Shown: piece by piece, positions 1 through 9,900 of the stretch
How positions within the stretch are numbered: position 1 is the stretch's first letter
Layout of the letters: each line of letters begins with the position of its first letter
Assembly (NCBI RefSeq): GCF_000757725.1
Contig: NZ_JJMU01000048.1
Location: 37,824 to 101,823 of the forward strand
Length of the DNA: 64,000 nucleotides
Direction of reading: 5' to 3'
Source of the DNA: Sphingobacterium deserti
GTDB lineage: Bacteria; Bacteroidota; Bacteroidia; Sphingobacteriales; Sphingobacteriaceae
The notes under the pieces: model-generated
What the model saw: the letters and a program-made list of their open reading frames with translations, nothing else
The model's database searches: none
Told to the model about the DNA's origin: nothing
Made by a program: the position numbers and the translations under genes

Positions 1-2
1 CT

Positions 3-596
3 CGGGAGAGCCTGTGGTCTTTGGCAGAATGGGACGACGTGGATGTTTCCAATAGAGAAGAGTTAAAATCGTTGGAGACTGGAATCGCTATTCAAGAGTC
101 TATAGTCAAAATGAATAAACAGTACCTCGTGCCAAAAATAAGCGGATTTTTTGACTTGGGTTCTCAAGCTGAGGGTCTGAAGTTTAACGACAACTCGCGT
201 TATTTTATGGTTGGATTAACAATGAAAATGCCCATCTTTCAAGGCAATAGAAACCGCTTAAAGATACAAGAAGCGAAGGTTGACCTCGCGGTATCAAAAA
301 ATAAAAAAGCGCAAGCCGAACAACAATTGTCTATGGCTATCCAGATGGCACGGAACGAAGTGCTCTCGTCATTTAAAAACTTTGAAAAGGCAAAGGTACA
401 ATTAGAAACGGCTTCCACCTACCAGCGTTTAATTCAGAAGGGTTTTTCAGCCGGTGTGAATACCTACATGGAAACCATCGATGCACGCAGCCAGTATACC
501 ACCGCTAAGCTTTCAGAAACTGTTAGTAAACTGCAAATCTTGATGGCCTTAGCCTCTTTAGAACGTGAATCTGCAACCTTCCAAATAGTTCAATAA
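3..596 (+). CDS. TolC-family outer-membrane efflux channel, C-terminal part (5' end outside window)
   Basis: This is the C-terminal 197 or so residues of an outer-membrane factor of the TolC/OEP family, which forms the outer-membrane tunnel of tripartite pumps. The frame is open from base 3, so the true start lies left of the window. The visible part has the long heptad-like helices of the second OEP repeat, including the stretch around KVDLAVSKNKKAQAEQQL, and the characteristic GVNTYMETIDARSQY segment near the end of the last coiled-coil helix. Its TAA stop overlaps by one base with the ATG of the adaptor gene (TAATG), so the two are translationally coupled. The RND pump gene follows, so together they encode a complete efflux complex. 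Family assignment is firm; substrate is unknown. Confidence 0.88.
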   Translation, partial: RESLWSLAEWDDVDVSNREELKSLETGIAIQESIVKMNKQYLVPKISGFFDLGSQAEGLKFNDNSRYFMVGLTMKMPIFQGNRNRLKIQEAKVDLAVSKNKKAQAEQQLSMAIQMARNEVLSSFKNFEKAKVQLETASTYQRLIQKGFSAGVNTYMETIDARSQYTTAKLSETVSKLQILMALASLERESATFQIVQ

Positions 597-1663
597 TGAA
601 AACATCAATTCGCCCTTATCTTTTCGTCGCTACACTTGCTGTTGCAGCGACCATACAATCCTGTCATCAAGCAGATCGCTCAACGGATATCCCTCGTACA
701 GATACTGTTCCTGTAGCTTTGCTTTCCCTACACAATAGTGCGTCGGCTGTAGCTTTTGAGGCCACGGGAACATTCACCACGGACGATGAAACGATGTTAA
801 GTTTCAAAAGCGGTGGTGTCATTGAAAAAATGTTTGTACGGGAAGGGGATGCGGTACGTCCTGGGCAACTATTGGCCCGTGTCCATCAAGATGAAATAGA
901 TGCACACGCATCGCAAGCCCGTTTGGCCGTGGAGAAAGCTAAACGCGATTATGATCGAGCAAGTAAGCTCTATCGCGATAGCGTGACGACGTTAGAACAG
1001 ATGCAAAACGCACAAACGGCGCTGAGCGTGGCACAACAAGACTTAAAATCGATTCAATTTAACAAGCAGTATGCAGAGATTCGGTCTACAAGTAATGGTT
1101 ATGTATTAGCACGATTGGCTCAGGAAGGTCAGGTTGTTGGTCCTGGTACTCCTGTATTTCAGGTTAATAGTGCCAATGAGGGCCATTGGGAATTGAAGGT
1201 AGGTGTATCAGATCGGCAGTGGTCTATGATACAAATTGGGGATACCGCAAGTATACGCGCAGATGTATTTGGCGAACAAGCTTTTCCGGCTTCTGTAACG
1301 CGTAAATCCGAAGGTTTGGACCCAAACACTGGCACATTTAGCATTTTTCTGCGCTTAGCACGAGCACCTAAGAATAAATTGGCTTCTGGCGTCTTTGCTC
1401 GCGCTGAATTCCGCAAAAGCTCCAAGCAGAATGCGGTTTGGAATATACCTTACGAGTCGCTACTGGATGGAAATGGGAAAGAAGGCTACGTGTTCGTGAC
1501 CCATGATAATAAAACAGCGAAGCGCGTCAAAGTTAGCCTGGGAGGAATATCTGCTGACCAAGTGACGGTATTGAGCGGGTTGGACAGCGCTACCGCCCTC
1601 ATCGTTTCAGGCAGTCCATACTTGGTTGATGGCGCACCAATAAAAGTGATAACCCAAAAATAA
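596..1663 (+). CDS. RND efflux periplasmic adaptor (membrane fusion lipoprotein)
   Basis: A 355-residue membrane-fusion protein linking an inner-membrane RND pump to a TolC channel. The N-terminus has a lipoprotein signal ending at Cys23 (lipobox AATIQSC), so the protein is probably anchored by lipid. After it come the first half of a lipoyl-like domain (about residues 65-100, VREGDAVRPGQLL), an alpha-hairpin (about 100-155), the second lipoyl half (TSNGYVLARLAQEGQVV), and beta-barrel and membrane-proximal domains. Start chosen because ATG overlaps the stop of the upstream tolC gene. The RND permease gene begins 9 bases after the stop. The order channel, adaptor, pump is common in Bacteroidota. 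Substrate cannot be told from sequence. Confidence 0.93.
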   Translation: MKTSIRPYLFVATLAVAATIQSCHQADRSTDIPRTDTVPVALLSLHNSASAVAFEATGTFTTDDETMLSFKSGGVIEKMFVREGDAVRPGQLLARVHQDEIDAHASQARLAVEKAKRDYDRASKLYRDSVTTLEQMQNAQTALSVAQQDLKSIQFNKQYAEIRSTSNGYVLARLAQEGQVVGPGTPVFQVNSANEGHWELKVGVSDRQWSMIQIGDTASIRADVFGEQAFPASVTRKSEGLDPNTGTFSIFLRLARAPKNKLASGVFARAEFRKSSKQNAVWNIPYESLLDGNGKEGYVFVTHDNKTAKRVKVSLGGISADQVTVLSGLDSATALIVSGSPYLVDGAPIKVITQK

Positions 1664-1672
1664 TCGTTTGTT

Positions 1673-4600
1673 ATGAGCCTTATCAAATACCCGATTAAAA
1701 ATTATCAGTTTACCTTAATCATGGTGCTGATGGTTATTGTGGTTGCGCTTAGCACGGTGTTGACCATGTCACGATCTGAAGATCCCGAAATGAAACCGGT
1801 AAACTTTCCAGTAACCGTGATTTACCCGGGCACAAGTCCGAAGGATATGGAACAGCTTGTGGTAAAACCGTTAGAAAGCAGGTTTTATGCGCTGGACGGC
1901 ATTAAGCGCATCAAAACCACCATTGGCAATGGTATTGCTTTTCTATTCGTCGAATATGTGTATGGCGAAGATTACGATGCGAAATACCAAGAACTGGTGC
2001 GCGAGCTTAGCGCCGCGCGTCCGGAACTGCCGGAGAATATCTATAGCGCGGAGGTGCGGAAGATAGATCCTACAGGCGTTAGCGTTATTCAATCAGCTTT
2101 GGTATCGGAAAATGCGTCACTCGCGACCATGAAGCGATTGGCTGATGATTTAAAAAGCCGATTGGAGAAAGTACGTGCGCTGAAGGATGTGGAAATCAAT
2201 GGGCTTCCCGATCAGCTAATTCGTGTGGACCTTGATCTTCCGCGCATGGCCAATCTGAAGATTCCGATGGATCGCGTGGTACAGTCTATCCAAAGTGAGA
2301 ATCAGAACGTACCTGGCGGTAGCGTCGTAGCAGGCGGAAGAACGTTTAGTGTGAAAACCAGTGGCGCCTATCAAAGTATCGAAGAAATCAAACAAACCAT
2401 TGTCGCCAGTGCGCAAGGGCGTAATATACAGTTGGGTGATATCGCTGACGTGTATCCGACTTTCGCGGAAAAAAATCACATCACTCGGCTAAACGGGTAC
2501 CAGGCCGTATTGGTCAATGCAGCACAAAAAAGTGGAATGAACATTACGGAGACACAAAAAGAATACAAGCAGGTATTGGAGGAATTTCGAAAGACCTTAC
2601 CGAGCAATGTGCAATTCGTGGTGAGCTTCGATCAGGCAGATCAAGTGAATGTACGACTTAGCGGGTTGGGAATAGATTTTTTAATCGCCATCACCTTGGT
2701 GTTGTTTACGCTACTACCGTTAGGCACCCGTGCGTCCTTAATCGTAATGATTGCCATTCCATTATCCTTGGGCTTAGGTTTGGTAACGTTAAACATCATT
2801 GGATATTCGCTCAATCAATTGAGTATTGTGGGGTTCGTTGTCGCCTTAGGACTGGTGGTGGATGATAGTATTGTGGTGGTAGAGAATATAGAGCGCTGGA
2901 TGCGCGACGGATATTCCCGTGTAGACGCGGCGATCAAGGGTACCAGTCAAATTGCATTGGCCGTAGTCGGATGTACCGTAACGCTTGTTATTGCCTTTCT
3001 ACCGTTGATGTTTATGCCAGAAATGGCCGGTGACTTTATCCGCAGTATGCCTACAGCGGTGATTGCATCTGTCGTTGGCTCTATGTTTGTCGCGTTGTTG
3101 GTTGTTCCGTTTTTAGCAAGCAAGTTGCTTAAACCACATGCGTCTGAAGAAGGGAACTTTATTTTGCGCGGTTTGCAAAAGATTATCCATAGTACATATG
3201 CGGTCTGGTTAGACAAAGCGTTACAGCATCCCAAACGCACAGGCGTAATCGCATTGTTGATCTTCGCCGGGGCGGCGGGCTTGATACCGCTGGTTGGTTT
3301 CTCTCTTTTTCCACCCTCCGAGAAGCCGCAGTTTATGATTCACATTGCCAGCCCCTTGCAGGGAAATATCCAAACTACAGACAGTATTACCCGCGAGATT
3401 GAAAGTGAGCTTCATGATACCGAGGCGGTGAAGTACTTTACGAGCAATGTGGGTAAAGGAAATCCGCGCATCTACTATAACATGACGCAGGGCAGTGAGA
3501 ATGTCGCCTATGCAGATATCTTCGTTCAGCTACATGCAGATGTTAAGGCGAAAGAGAAAGAAAAATTGATAGAAGAGCTGCGCGAGCGATGGTCTTCTTA
3601 TTTGGGCGCTAAAGTTGAAGTGAAGAACTTTGAACAGGGCGTTCCGGTTTTGTCGCCGGTGGAGGTGCGCTTGTTTGGTGATAACCTAGATACCTTGCAG
3701 CGACTCGCAGCAGATGTTGAGGGTATCCTCAAGACCACCGCCGGAAATGTCTATGTGAATAACCCATTAAAAAACAAGAAGACCGATTTGCGGGTGCAGA
3801 TCAATCGGGAAAAAGCAATGGCCTTGGGCGTTCCGAGTGCGCGCATTGATCAGACGATTCGGGTGGCGCTTGCCGGCTATGTAGCCGGCATTTATACCGA
3901 TCCGAACGTGGATGATAATGATTACCGGATAACGGTTACCGTGCCTCGAGGAAATAGTCCGGACATTCATGTTTTTGACGCTATTTTCGTAAATAATGTG
4001 GAAGGGACGGCGATCCCGTTAAGCCAATTGGCAACGCTAACTTTTGAAACATCGCCATCAAACGTTTACCACCAAAATAAACAACGCACGGTCTCCGTAA
4101 ATTCTTCGGTGGAGAAAGGATATACAAATGATGAGGTGATCAATGCGGTCATTGAAAAGATGGACAAGTTTGCTTTTCCTGCTGGTTATTCCTACGAAAT
4201 GGGTGGTGAGGTGGAGAGCCGGCAAACGGCCTTTGGTGGTTTCGGAACAATTATTATGGTAACTGTATTCTTGTTTATCGCAGTTTTAGTGCTTGAATTT
4301 AAGACCTTTAAAAGTACCTTGATTGTGCTTTCTGTTATTCCTTTAGGTATTGTAGGGGCTGTGCTAGCCCTGCTTGTTACAGGAAACACGCTATCGTTCG
4401 TCGCTACTATTGGTCTTGTCGCATTGGCGGGTATTGAAGTAAAGAACACGATCTTGCTCGTAGATTTTACCAACCAGTTGCGTCGAGAGGGCATGGCGCT
4501 AAACGAGGCTATCGAGCAAGCAGGGGAAATAAGATTCTTGCCGATTATTTTGACATCGCTGACGGCCATTGGCGGCTTGTTGCCGATAGCTTGGTCAAGC

Positions 4601-4747
4601 AATCCTTTGATATCGCCGCTCGCGATCGTCATGATTGGTGGACTGATCAGCTCTACGTTACTATCGCGCATTGTGACGCCGGTAGTATATAAATTGATCC
4701 CGCCAAAGATTGAAAAGGATGGTGAGGAAATAAGCGCTGTTTCTTAG
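1673..4747 (+). CDS. RND-family efflux pump, inner-membrane permease (AcrB-like)
   Basis: A 1024-residue proton-driven resistance-nodulation-division pump, the usual length for the hydrophobe/amphiphile efflux class. Visible hallmarks are the N-terminal membrane helix, the porter domain beginning around the segment VIYPGTSPKDMEQLVVKPLE, the TM4 proton-relay acidic pair in GLVVDDSIVVVENIE, and the TM10 lysine in GIEVKNTILLVDF. Both six-helix halves are present, with the large periplasmic loops after TM1 and TM7. The heavy-metal subclass is less likely given the VVDDS motif and the length. It is the last gene of a tolC-adaptor-pump operon and is followed by a strong hairpin terminator. Likely substrates (drugs, dyes, detergents or metabolites) are unknown. 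Confidence 0.95.
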   Translation: MSLIKYPIKNYQFTLIMVLMVIVVALSTVLTMSRSEDPEMKPVNFPVTVIYPGTSPKDMEQLVVKPLESRFYALDGIKRIKTTIGNGIAFLFVEYVYGEDYDAKYQELVRELSAARPELPENIYSAEVRKIDPTGVSVIQSALVSENASLATMKRLADDLKSRLEKVRALKDVEINGLPDQLIRVDLDLPRMANLKIPMDRVVQSIQSENQNVPGGSVVAGGRTFSVKTSGAYQSIEEIKQTIVASAQGRNIQLGDIADVYPTFAEKNHITRLNGYQAVLVNAAQKSGMNITETQKEYKQVLEEFRKTLPSNVQFVVSFDQADQVNVRLSGLGIDFLIAITLVLFTLLPLGTRASLIVMIAIPLSLGLGLVTLNIIGYSLNQLSIVGFVVALGLVVDDSIVVVENIERWMRDGYSRVDAAIKGTSQIALAVVGCTVTLVIAFLPLMFMPEMAGDFIRSMPTAVIASVVGSMFVALLVVPFLASKLLKPHASEEGNFILRGLQKIIHSTYAVWLDKALQHPKRTGVIALLIFAGAAGLIPLVGFSLFPPSEKPQFMIHIASPLQGNIQTTDSITREIESELHDTEAVKYFTSNVGKGNPRIYYNMTQGSENVAYADIFVQLHADVKAKEKEKLIEELRERWSSYLGAKVEVKNFEQGVPVLSPVEVRLFGDNLDTLQRLAADVEGILKTTAGNVYVNNPLKNKKTDLRVQINREKAMALGVPSARIDQTIRVALAGYVAGIYTDPNVDDNDYRITVTVPRGNSPDIHVFDAIFVNNVEGTAIPLSQLATLTFETSPSNVYHQNKQRTVSVNSSVEKGYTNDEVINAVIEKMDKFAFPAGYSYEMGGEVESRQTAFGGFGTIIMVTVFLFIAVLVLEFKTFKSTLIVLSVIPLGIVGAVLALLVTGNTLSFVATIGLVALAGIEVKNTILLVDFTNQLRREGMALNEAIEQAGEIRFLPIILTSLTAIGGLLPIAWSSNPLISPLAIVMIGGLISSTLLSRIVTPVVYKLIPPKIEKDGEEISAVS

Positions 4748-4770
4748 ATAAGGGATTACAAATGAAAATC

Positions 4771-4829
4771 AAGCTTGTTGTTACGCCTGAAGCTGCAGGG
4801 CAGTTTTCGCTGTAGCAACAAGCTTTTTT
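4771..4829 (+). terminator. Rho-independent terminator of the RND efflux operon
   Basis: A 10-bp stem AAGCTTGTTG (4771-4780) pairs with CAACAAGCTT (4816-4825), followed by a run of six T. It lies 24 bases after the RND pump stop codon. Confidence 0.8.
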
Positions 4830-4935
4830 GCTGGATATCCTAAGTTGCTCTTTTAGTGCTAATGATTGCTTACGGTTTTACAATACATTTTTTCTAAAGT
4901 AATTATTAGGTATATTTAACACGAGGTTTTTAGAT

Positions 4936-5187
4936 GTGAAGTTAATAAATAAAACTTCATTCATTCTTATTCAAAAGGCCATTAAAGAGCATATTAGTTT
5001 GGAAAGAAAGGATTTAGATGATTTGTTGTGGAATAAGCTCCCTGATTGGATGGATGATAAACAGAAGAAGAATAAGGTGGGTAATCTGATTTCAGAGCTT
5101 AGAATAAATGGGATAATAATAAATAATGGAACTCCAAAAACTCCCCATTGGTCTTTAAAAGCAAGAGAAGGTTTAAGAGAAGAATAA
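4936..5187 (+). CDS. Small winged-helix-like protein, possible remnant of a larger ATP-binding/AlbA_2-type protein
   Basis: An 83-residue AT-rich ORF with a GTG start. There is no in-frame ATG, and the frame is closed by a stop at 4900-4902. The sequence resembles a winged helix-turn-helix module: helices around FILIQKAIKEHI and KKNKVGNLISELR, then a wing-like IIINNGTPKTPHWSL. To my recollection similar tails end larger Bacteroidota proteins with AlbA_2/ATPase domains, so this may be a surviving C-terminal fragment. It could also be a stand-alone DNA-binding protein. Its stop codon lies at the end of the first of three perfect 23-bp tandem repeats. Neither flanking gene is functionally related. 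Assignment is tentative; no promoter or ribosome-binding site is convincing. Confidence 0.45.
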   Translation: MKLINKTSFILIQKAIKEHISLERKDLDDLLWNKLPDWMDDKQKKNKVGNLISELRINGIIINNGTPKTPHWSLKAREGLREE

Positions 5188-5233
5188 GAGAAGGTTTAAG
5201 AGAAGAATAAGAGAAGGTTTAAGAGAAGAATAA
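5165..5233. repeat. Three perfect 23-bp tandem repeats at the 3' end of a small ORF
   Basis: Units at 5165-5187, 5188-5210 and 5211-5233 are identical, each starting GAGAAGGTTTAAG and ending GAAGAATAA. The first copy encodes the C-terminus EGLREE plus stop of the preceding ORF; the other two lie just beyond it. The unit length is not a multiple of three. Slippage or unequal exchange is the likely origin. Confidence 0.95.
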
Positions 5234-5585
5234 AAAATTATATTTTTAAATATTTGAATATAAGCTATTTAATAAATTTTTTCATCAAAAAATCTTTACT
5301 TAAAATGTGTTCGAAAGGCTGTCTTTGATGTTTGTATTTAGTAGCAGCATACAATCCTATTACCGTAAAATCACTTCCCTTTTGCATTCCTCGTATTTTC
5401 TTATACCTTTGTGTATCATGAAGTTCACATCTTTATACAGGATTTTAACTATTCGCATCAGAATAGCGTAAGTGCTAGGTTCCAGACCTAGCGTTCCGGT
5501 GGCGGATAAACGGTTTCTCGTTTATTCATAATGTATATTTTTATTTCACAAAGCTTATTACAAAAGAGCTTCAACAATTTATTTT
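5234..5585 (+). other. Intergenic region: AT-rich tail, promoter and structured leader before the MFS gene
   Basis: The stretch 5234-5330 is AT-rich with no recognisable feature. A Bacteroidota-type promoter lies at 5381-5411. Two small hairpins follow in the presumed leader: GCTAGGT/ACCTAGC (5474-5480 with 5486-5492) and ATAAACG/CGTTTAT (5506-5512 with 5519-5525). Neither is followed by a T-run, so they look more like leader structure than terminators. No known riboswitch class was recognised. Confidence 0.5.
5381..5411 (+). promoter_or_regulatory. Bacteroidota-type promoter (TTTG-N19-TACCTTTG)
   Basis: TTTG at 5381-5384 and TACCTTTG at 5404-5411, separated by 19 bases, match the Bacteroidota primary-sigma consensus (-33 TTTG, -7 TAnnTTTG). 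The implied leader to the MFS start codon is about 165 bases. Confidence 0.55.
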
Positions 5586-6842
5586 ATGAAAGAGAATTGG
5601 AAGAAGAAATTCTTATTTATATGGGTAGGGCAGTTCGTATCCCTCATCAGCAGCTCTGCAGTGAATTTTGCTATTATCATTTGGCTAAGTATAGTGCATG
5701 GATCTGCTGAGGTACTGGCCTTTAGTGCGATAGCTGCTATGCTCCCCGGCGCAATTATAGGGCCTTTTGCCGGTGTATATATCGATCGCTGGGATCGTAA
5801 AAAGACGATGATGCTGGCTGATACATTCGTGGCGGCCTGTACGCTGGTCATGTCCATCAGTTTTTACATGGGGCATGAAAGTTTGCTTCTTATTTACGTC
5901 ATGTTAGGATTGCGCTCGGTGGGATCGGCGTTTCATATGCCGGCCATGCAAGCTGCCATTCCTATGATTGCGCCCGAATCGGAGTTGTTGCGTATTGCAG
6001 GTATCAATCAGACCATACAATCGATATCATCTATTGCTGGACCGGCGTTGGGCGCTTTGGCGATCTCGCTCATGTCTATAGGCAATGTGCTTCTTTTGGA
6101 CATCGGCGGCGCTATTATCGCGGTAAGTTCGTTGCTTCTTATACATATCCCAAATCCAAAGATCGCAGAGAAAGCACGGGCTAGCTTTGCGCAGGTATGG
6201 GGCGATTTGCATGCGGGTTTTCAGGAAATCATCCACAATAAAGGGCTGATGTGGCTTTTTCTGTTCTCGACGATTGTGACCTTTTGCATTATGCCTATCG
6301 CTGTGCTTTTCCCCTTGCTTACCCTAAATCATTTCCACGGTGGCAAGTGGGAAATGAGCATTATCGAGATGATGTGGGGCGTAGGCATGCTCGTTGGTGG
6401 CGGGTTGATCGGGATATTTAAACCCTCGTTTTCTAAAGTACTGTTGATCAACTGCACCTACATTTTATTGGGGTTTTCTTTAGGTCTGTCTGGATCTTTA
6501 TCATCCAATGCATTTTATATTTTTGTCGGACTAACCATCATCGGTGGAGTTGCCGCGGCCGTCTACAACGCATGTTTCATGACGGTGCTGCAAGAAGAGG
6601 TACGGCCAGAACTTATGGGACGAGTGTTTTCCTTATATTTCAGTATTGCTATCATTCCTACGGTATTGGGACTATTGGGGACAGGCTGGGCAGCGGATGC
6701 ATTTGGTGTAAATTACCTTTTTATAGCATTAGGATGTGTAATTATATTGATTGGCGTATTTTCATTCTTTAACCCATCTTTATTGCGGTTAGGCAAAATT
6801 AAGAAGGAGAGGGACGCCAATCCATCTGAGGAGCTGTTGTAA
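5586..6842 (+). CDS. Major facilitator superfamily transporter (DHA3-like efflux family)
   Basis: A 418-residue, highly hydrophobic protein with about 12 predicted membrane helices, an inner-membrane secondary transporter. The loop after the second helix carries an MFS motif-A-like sequence (GVYIDRWDRKKTMMLADT). The second half repeats the fold, with a long middle loop around residues 190-220. The overall look (short N-terminus MKENWKKKFLFIWVGQFVSL, charged tail) resembles the drug:H+ antiporter-3/enterobactin-exporter-like group, so export of a small molecule is more likely than uptake; this is inference. It is transcribed alone: a promoter and a long structured leader lie upstream and a hairpin follows the stop. 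The substrate is unknown. Confidence 0.88.
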   Translation: MKENWKKKFLFIWVGQFVSLISSSAVNFAIIIWLSIVHGSAEVLAFSAIAAMLPGAIIGPFAGVYIDRWDRKKTMMLADTFVAACTLVMSISFYMGHESLLLIYVMLGLRSVGSAFHMPAMQAAIPMIAPESELLRIAGINQTIQSISSIAGPALGALAISLMSIGNVLLLDIGGAIIAVSSLLLIHIPNPKIAEKARASFAQVWGDLHAGFQEIIHNKGLMWLFLFSTIVTFCIMPIAVLFPLLTLNHFHGGKWEMSIIEMMWGVGMLVGGGLIGIFKPSFSKVLLINCTYILLGFSLGLSGSLSSNAFYIFVGLTIIGGVAAAVYNACFMTVLQEEVRPELMGRVFSLYFSIAIIPTVLGLLGTGWAADAFGVNYLFIALGCVIILIGVFSFFNPSLLRLGKIKKERDANPSEELL

Positions 6843-6899
6843 AGAAATACGCAGAGGACGCATCTGGTTTTTGCCTAAGCTGCATTTCTACAAACAATA

Positions 6900-6945
6900 G
6901 ATCGCTTCGTGGTCGCTTCGCTTGTGACGACGAAGCGATCTTGTT
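6900..6945. terminator. Bidirectional hairpin between convergent MFS and smc genes (repeat-family sequence)
   Basis: An 11-bp perfect stem GATCGCTTCGT (6900-6910) with ACGAAGCGATC (6930-6940), followed by TTGTTTGTT. It sits between the convergent ends of the MFS gene and smc. The sequence also belongs to a repetitive 'gcgaagcgatct' family; another member is seen at 45570-45612. Confidence 0.65.
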
Positions 6946-6980
6946 TGTTAGAAAGCCTTCTTCTTCTCCTTATCCCTTAC

Positions 6981-9900
6981 TTAAGCAACGTCCCGTAAAT
7001 CAACGGCGACAACGCGAGAAACACCCTGTTCTACCATGGTGACGCCGTAAATAATATCGGTACTTGCGATCGTGCGTTTATTATGCGATACAATGATGAA
7101 CTGTGAGTTCGCCGAGAAATCCCGTATGATGTTATTGAATTTATCGATGTTGGTGTCGTCAAGTGGAGCGTCAACTTCATCAAAAATACAAAACGGCGCG
7201 GGTTTCAATAGGTAAAGCGAAAAAAGCAAAGCCGTGGCAGTGAGCGTCTTTTCGCCTCCTGACAATTGGTTGATTGATAGCGGGCGTTTTCCTTTCGGAC
7301 GAGCAATAATATCGATGTCCGATTCGAGCGGATTATTGGGGTCAGTCAAAACCATATCGCAAGAGTCTTCTTGATTGAAGAGTGAGCGAAAGACATGAAT
7401 GAAGTTTTCACGCACGGTATTAAACGCATGCATAAACTTATCATTAGCCGTTTGGTCGATTTCGTTGATGGTAGCCATTAATGAGGCTTTTGCTTCCAAT
7501 AGATCATCCTTCTCTTTGGTTATAAACGTGTGACGAGCACTCATCTCATCATACGCTTCTTTGGCCATTGGATTTATTGAACCATAACCGTCCAATTGTT
7601 TTTTTAACCTATCGCATAATGCCACAAGTTCTTGCTGGGATAATTGTATTTCAGGAGCCTCCGCTTCTAAAAGCGTTTGCAAATCAATATTAAATTCAAC
7701 CGATAATCTTTCTTTCAAACTGTTCAGCTCGATCTGCAGGGCTGTTTTTTTGTCTTTTAATTCCGTCAACAGGAAATCATTCTGGTCTTTGCGACGGCGA
7801 GATTGAACAATATCTTCTTCTAGATCAATTACCACTTTCCGTGCTCCGTAGAAATCTTCTTCAATTTCTTGCAGACCTTTCTCTAATGATTCTTTCTGTG
7901 CATACATAGCAACTAAATCTTCATCATCGTTATCTGTGAAGGTAGCAGCCGCTTTGATATCAATCTTTACCTGCTCATATTCTTCGCTGTTCTTTTGGAT
8001 ACGCACGTCAAACGTTTCTTGTTGGCTCTCCCGGTATTCCACATCTTTTTGCAGGCTGGAAACTTTGTTTTGCTGCTGATGGTACCTGATGTTTTCCTGA
8101 TTGAAAACAGTGGACTTTTCGTTCAGCACATCCGATATTTCACTATGTGCTTCCTGCAATTCGAGCAGCTGCTGTTGATGGCTTTGCTGTTGAGCTTTAA
8201 GCGTTTGCAGTTGCGGTTCTGCGTGCTGAAGATCCGTATTTATTGTTGCAATCCGGTTTTCGATATCCTCTTTACGGTTTTGGCTATTCGTAATAAAAGC
8301 CTGATATTGTTCCTGCTTCGTCTTTACAGATATTAGCTCATTGTGCAGACGATTCAGCATATTGCGTAGTTCATCTATCGTGTCTCTCCGAGACGAGATG
8401 CGCATTGTAGCTAATTGATCAATGCCATCTGCTTCGCGCTGCTGCAAAGTCTCGATTTGTTGGTTAAGCTCTTTAATCTCCTTGCTTAGGTTTTCTAAAT
8501 TTTTGGCGCGACCGATACGCTTCCCTTCAAACAGACCGACGGATCCGCCGCTTAGACCCAATAAGTTTTTAGAAAATTTACCTTCCGGATGCAAAACCAC
8601 AATATCTTCCCTAGGTAGTTCCTGCTGAAGCGAATCGGCGGCATCTGGCTTCAATAAAAATACATGCTGAAGTAAATGCTTACATAGCTCAGCATACTTG
8701 TTATCTACCTTGATTACGTCAAGTGCAGGCGTTAACTGATCAGATGCGCCTACTATCTGTTTCGTGTCAAGGCGTTGAATAGCATCTAGCACAAAGAAGT
8801 TTGCACGGCCGCGAGAAGCGTCACTTAGCAACTGAATAGCCTGTACGGCTTCTTGTTGGTTTTCTACCACATAATGGTTCATGATAGGCTCCAAGTAGTT
8901 CTCTATTGCTACGCGGTAATCCTCTTGGCAAAACAGGATATCAGAAAACAGGGGATACGACTTTTTCCAGCCGGCGTTTTTCCTCAGGAATTTGATGGAT
9001 TCCGGAAAGCCTTCCAAATTGTCAACCAGCGATTTGGTCAGGTTATATTCGTTTTGTTTCGCATCAACCAAACGCGATTCGCGGTTGATCTGGTTTCGTG
9101 TTTCATTCAGCTCTTGTTCAATAGCCTGCATATTTCTTTGCAACTCCTCTTCCGTTTGAAGAGCCTCGTCGTATTGCTGCTGCTGCTGTTCTACACGTTC
9201 CTCCAAGTCAGTGACTGCACTGTTAAATTCCGATAGCTCTTCTTCCTTGCTACTGGCATCCGACACGGTGCGCAAAGACTCCTGCTGTAGGGCGTCTTTT
9301 TGGATGTTTAACACAGCCACATCTTTTTCCAGTTTATAGATGTCGTTTTGCAACGTAGCAGTCTGTGCATTGAAGGCATCTAATTTGCTTCTAGAAGATA
9401 CCTGCTGCGCGCGTAACTCTTCCACTTCGGTTTTATCTTTTTCAATAGCTGCTTGGAAAGTGTCCAAAGTCGATTGTTCCTGAAAAAGTTCTTCGTGAAG
9501 GCGCTTTAAGGTTTGCGAGACATGTTCAAATTGCCCTTTGTCGTTATTGAGCTCAGCCGTTAGTCGCGCCTCTTTGTCTTGTAAATGGCGTAATTGCTCA
9601 TTTTTTATCTTTTTGTCTGACTCGTAGGAACGAATCTTATTGACATATTCATTTGTGCTTTTTTGCTGCGTGGCGAGATTTTTTTCCTTTGCTAAAATCT
9701 CCTCACGCAAAGCCTTCAGTTGCTTTTCGCTACCTTCTATGGTATCAGTCGTCTCTTGAATCAGCCTTTGCTGTGTTTTTTCCTGTTCGGTTATATGTTC
9801 AAGGTCGCTGCTGAAGCTATCGAGGCGGTAATAGGCAAGTCCAACGCTAGCCTCGCGGTATTCATCCTTTAGCTGAAAGTATTTATCAGCCTTTTTGGCT

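Noticed and set aside
4762..4815. 17-codon ORF (MKIKLVVTPE...) after the RND pump
   Set aside because: It is inside the terminator hairpin and has no sign of translation; treated as part of the terminator.
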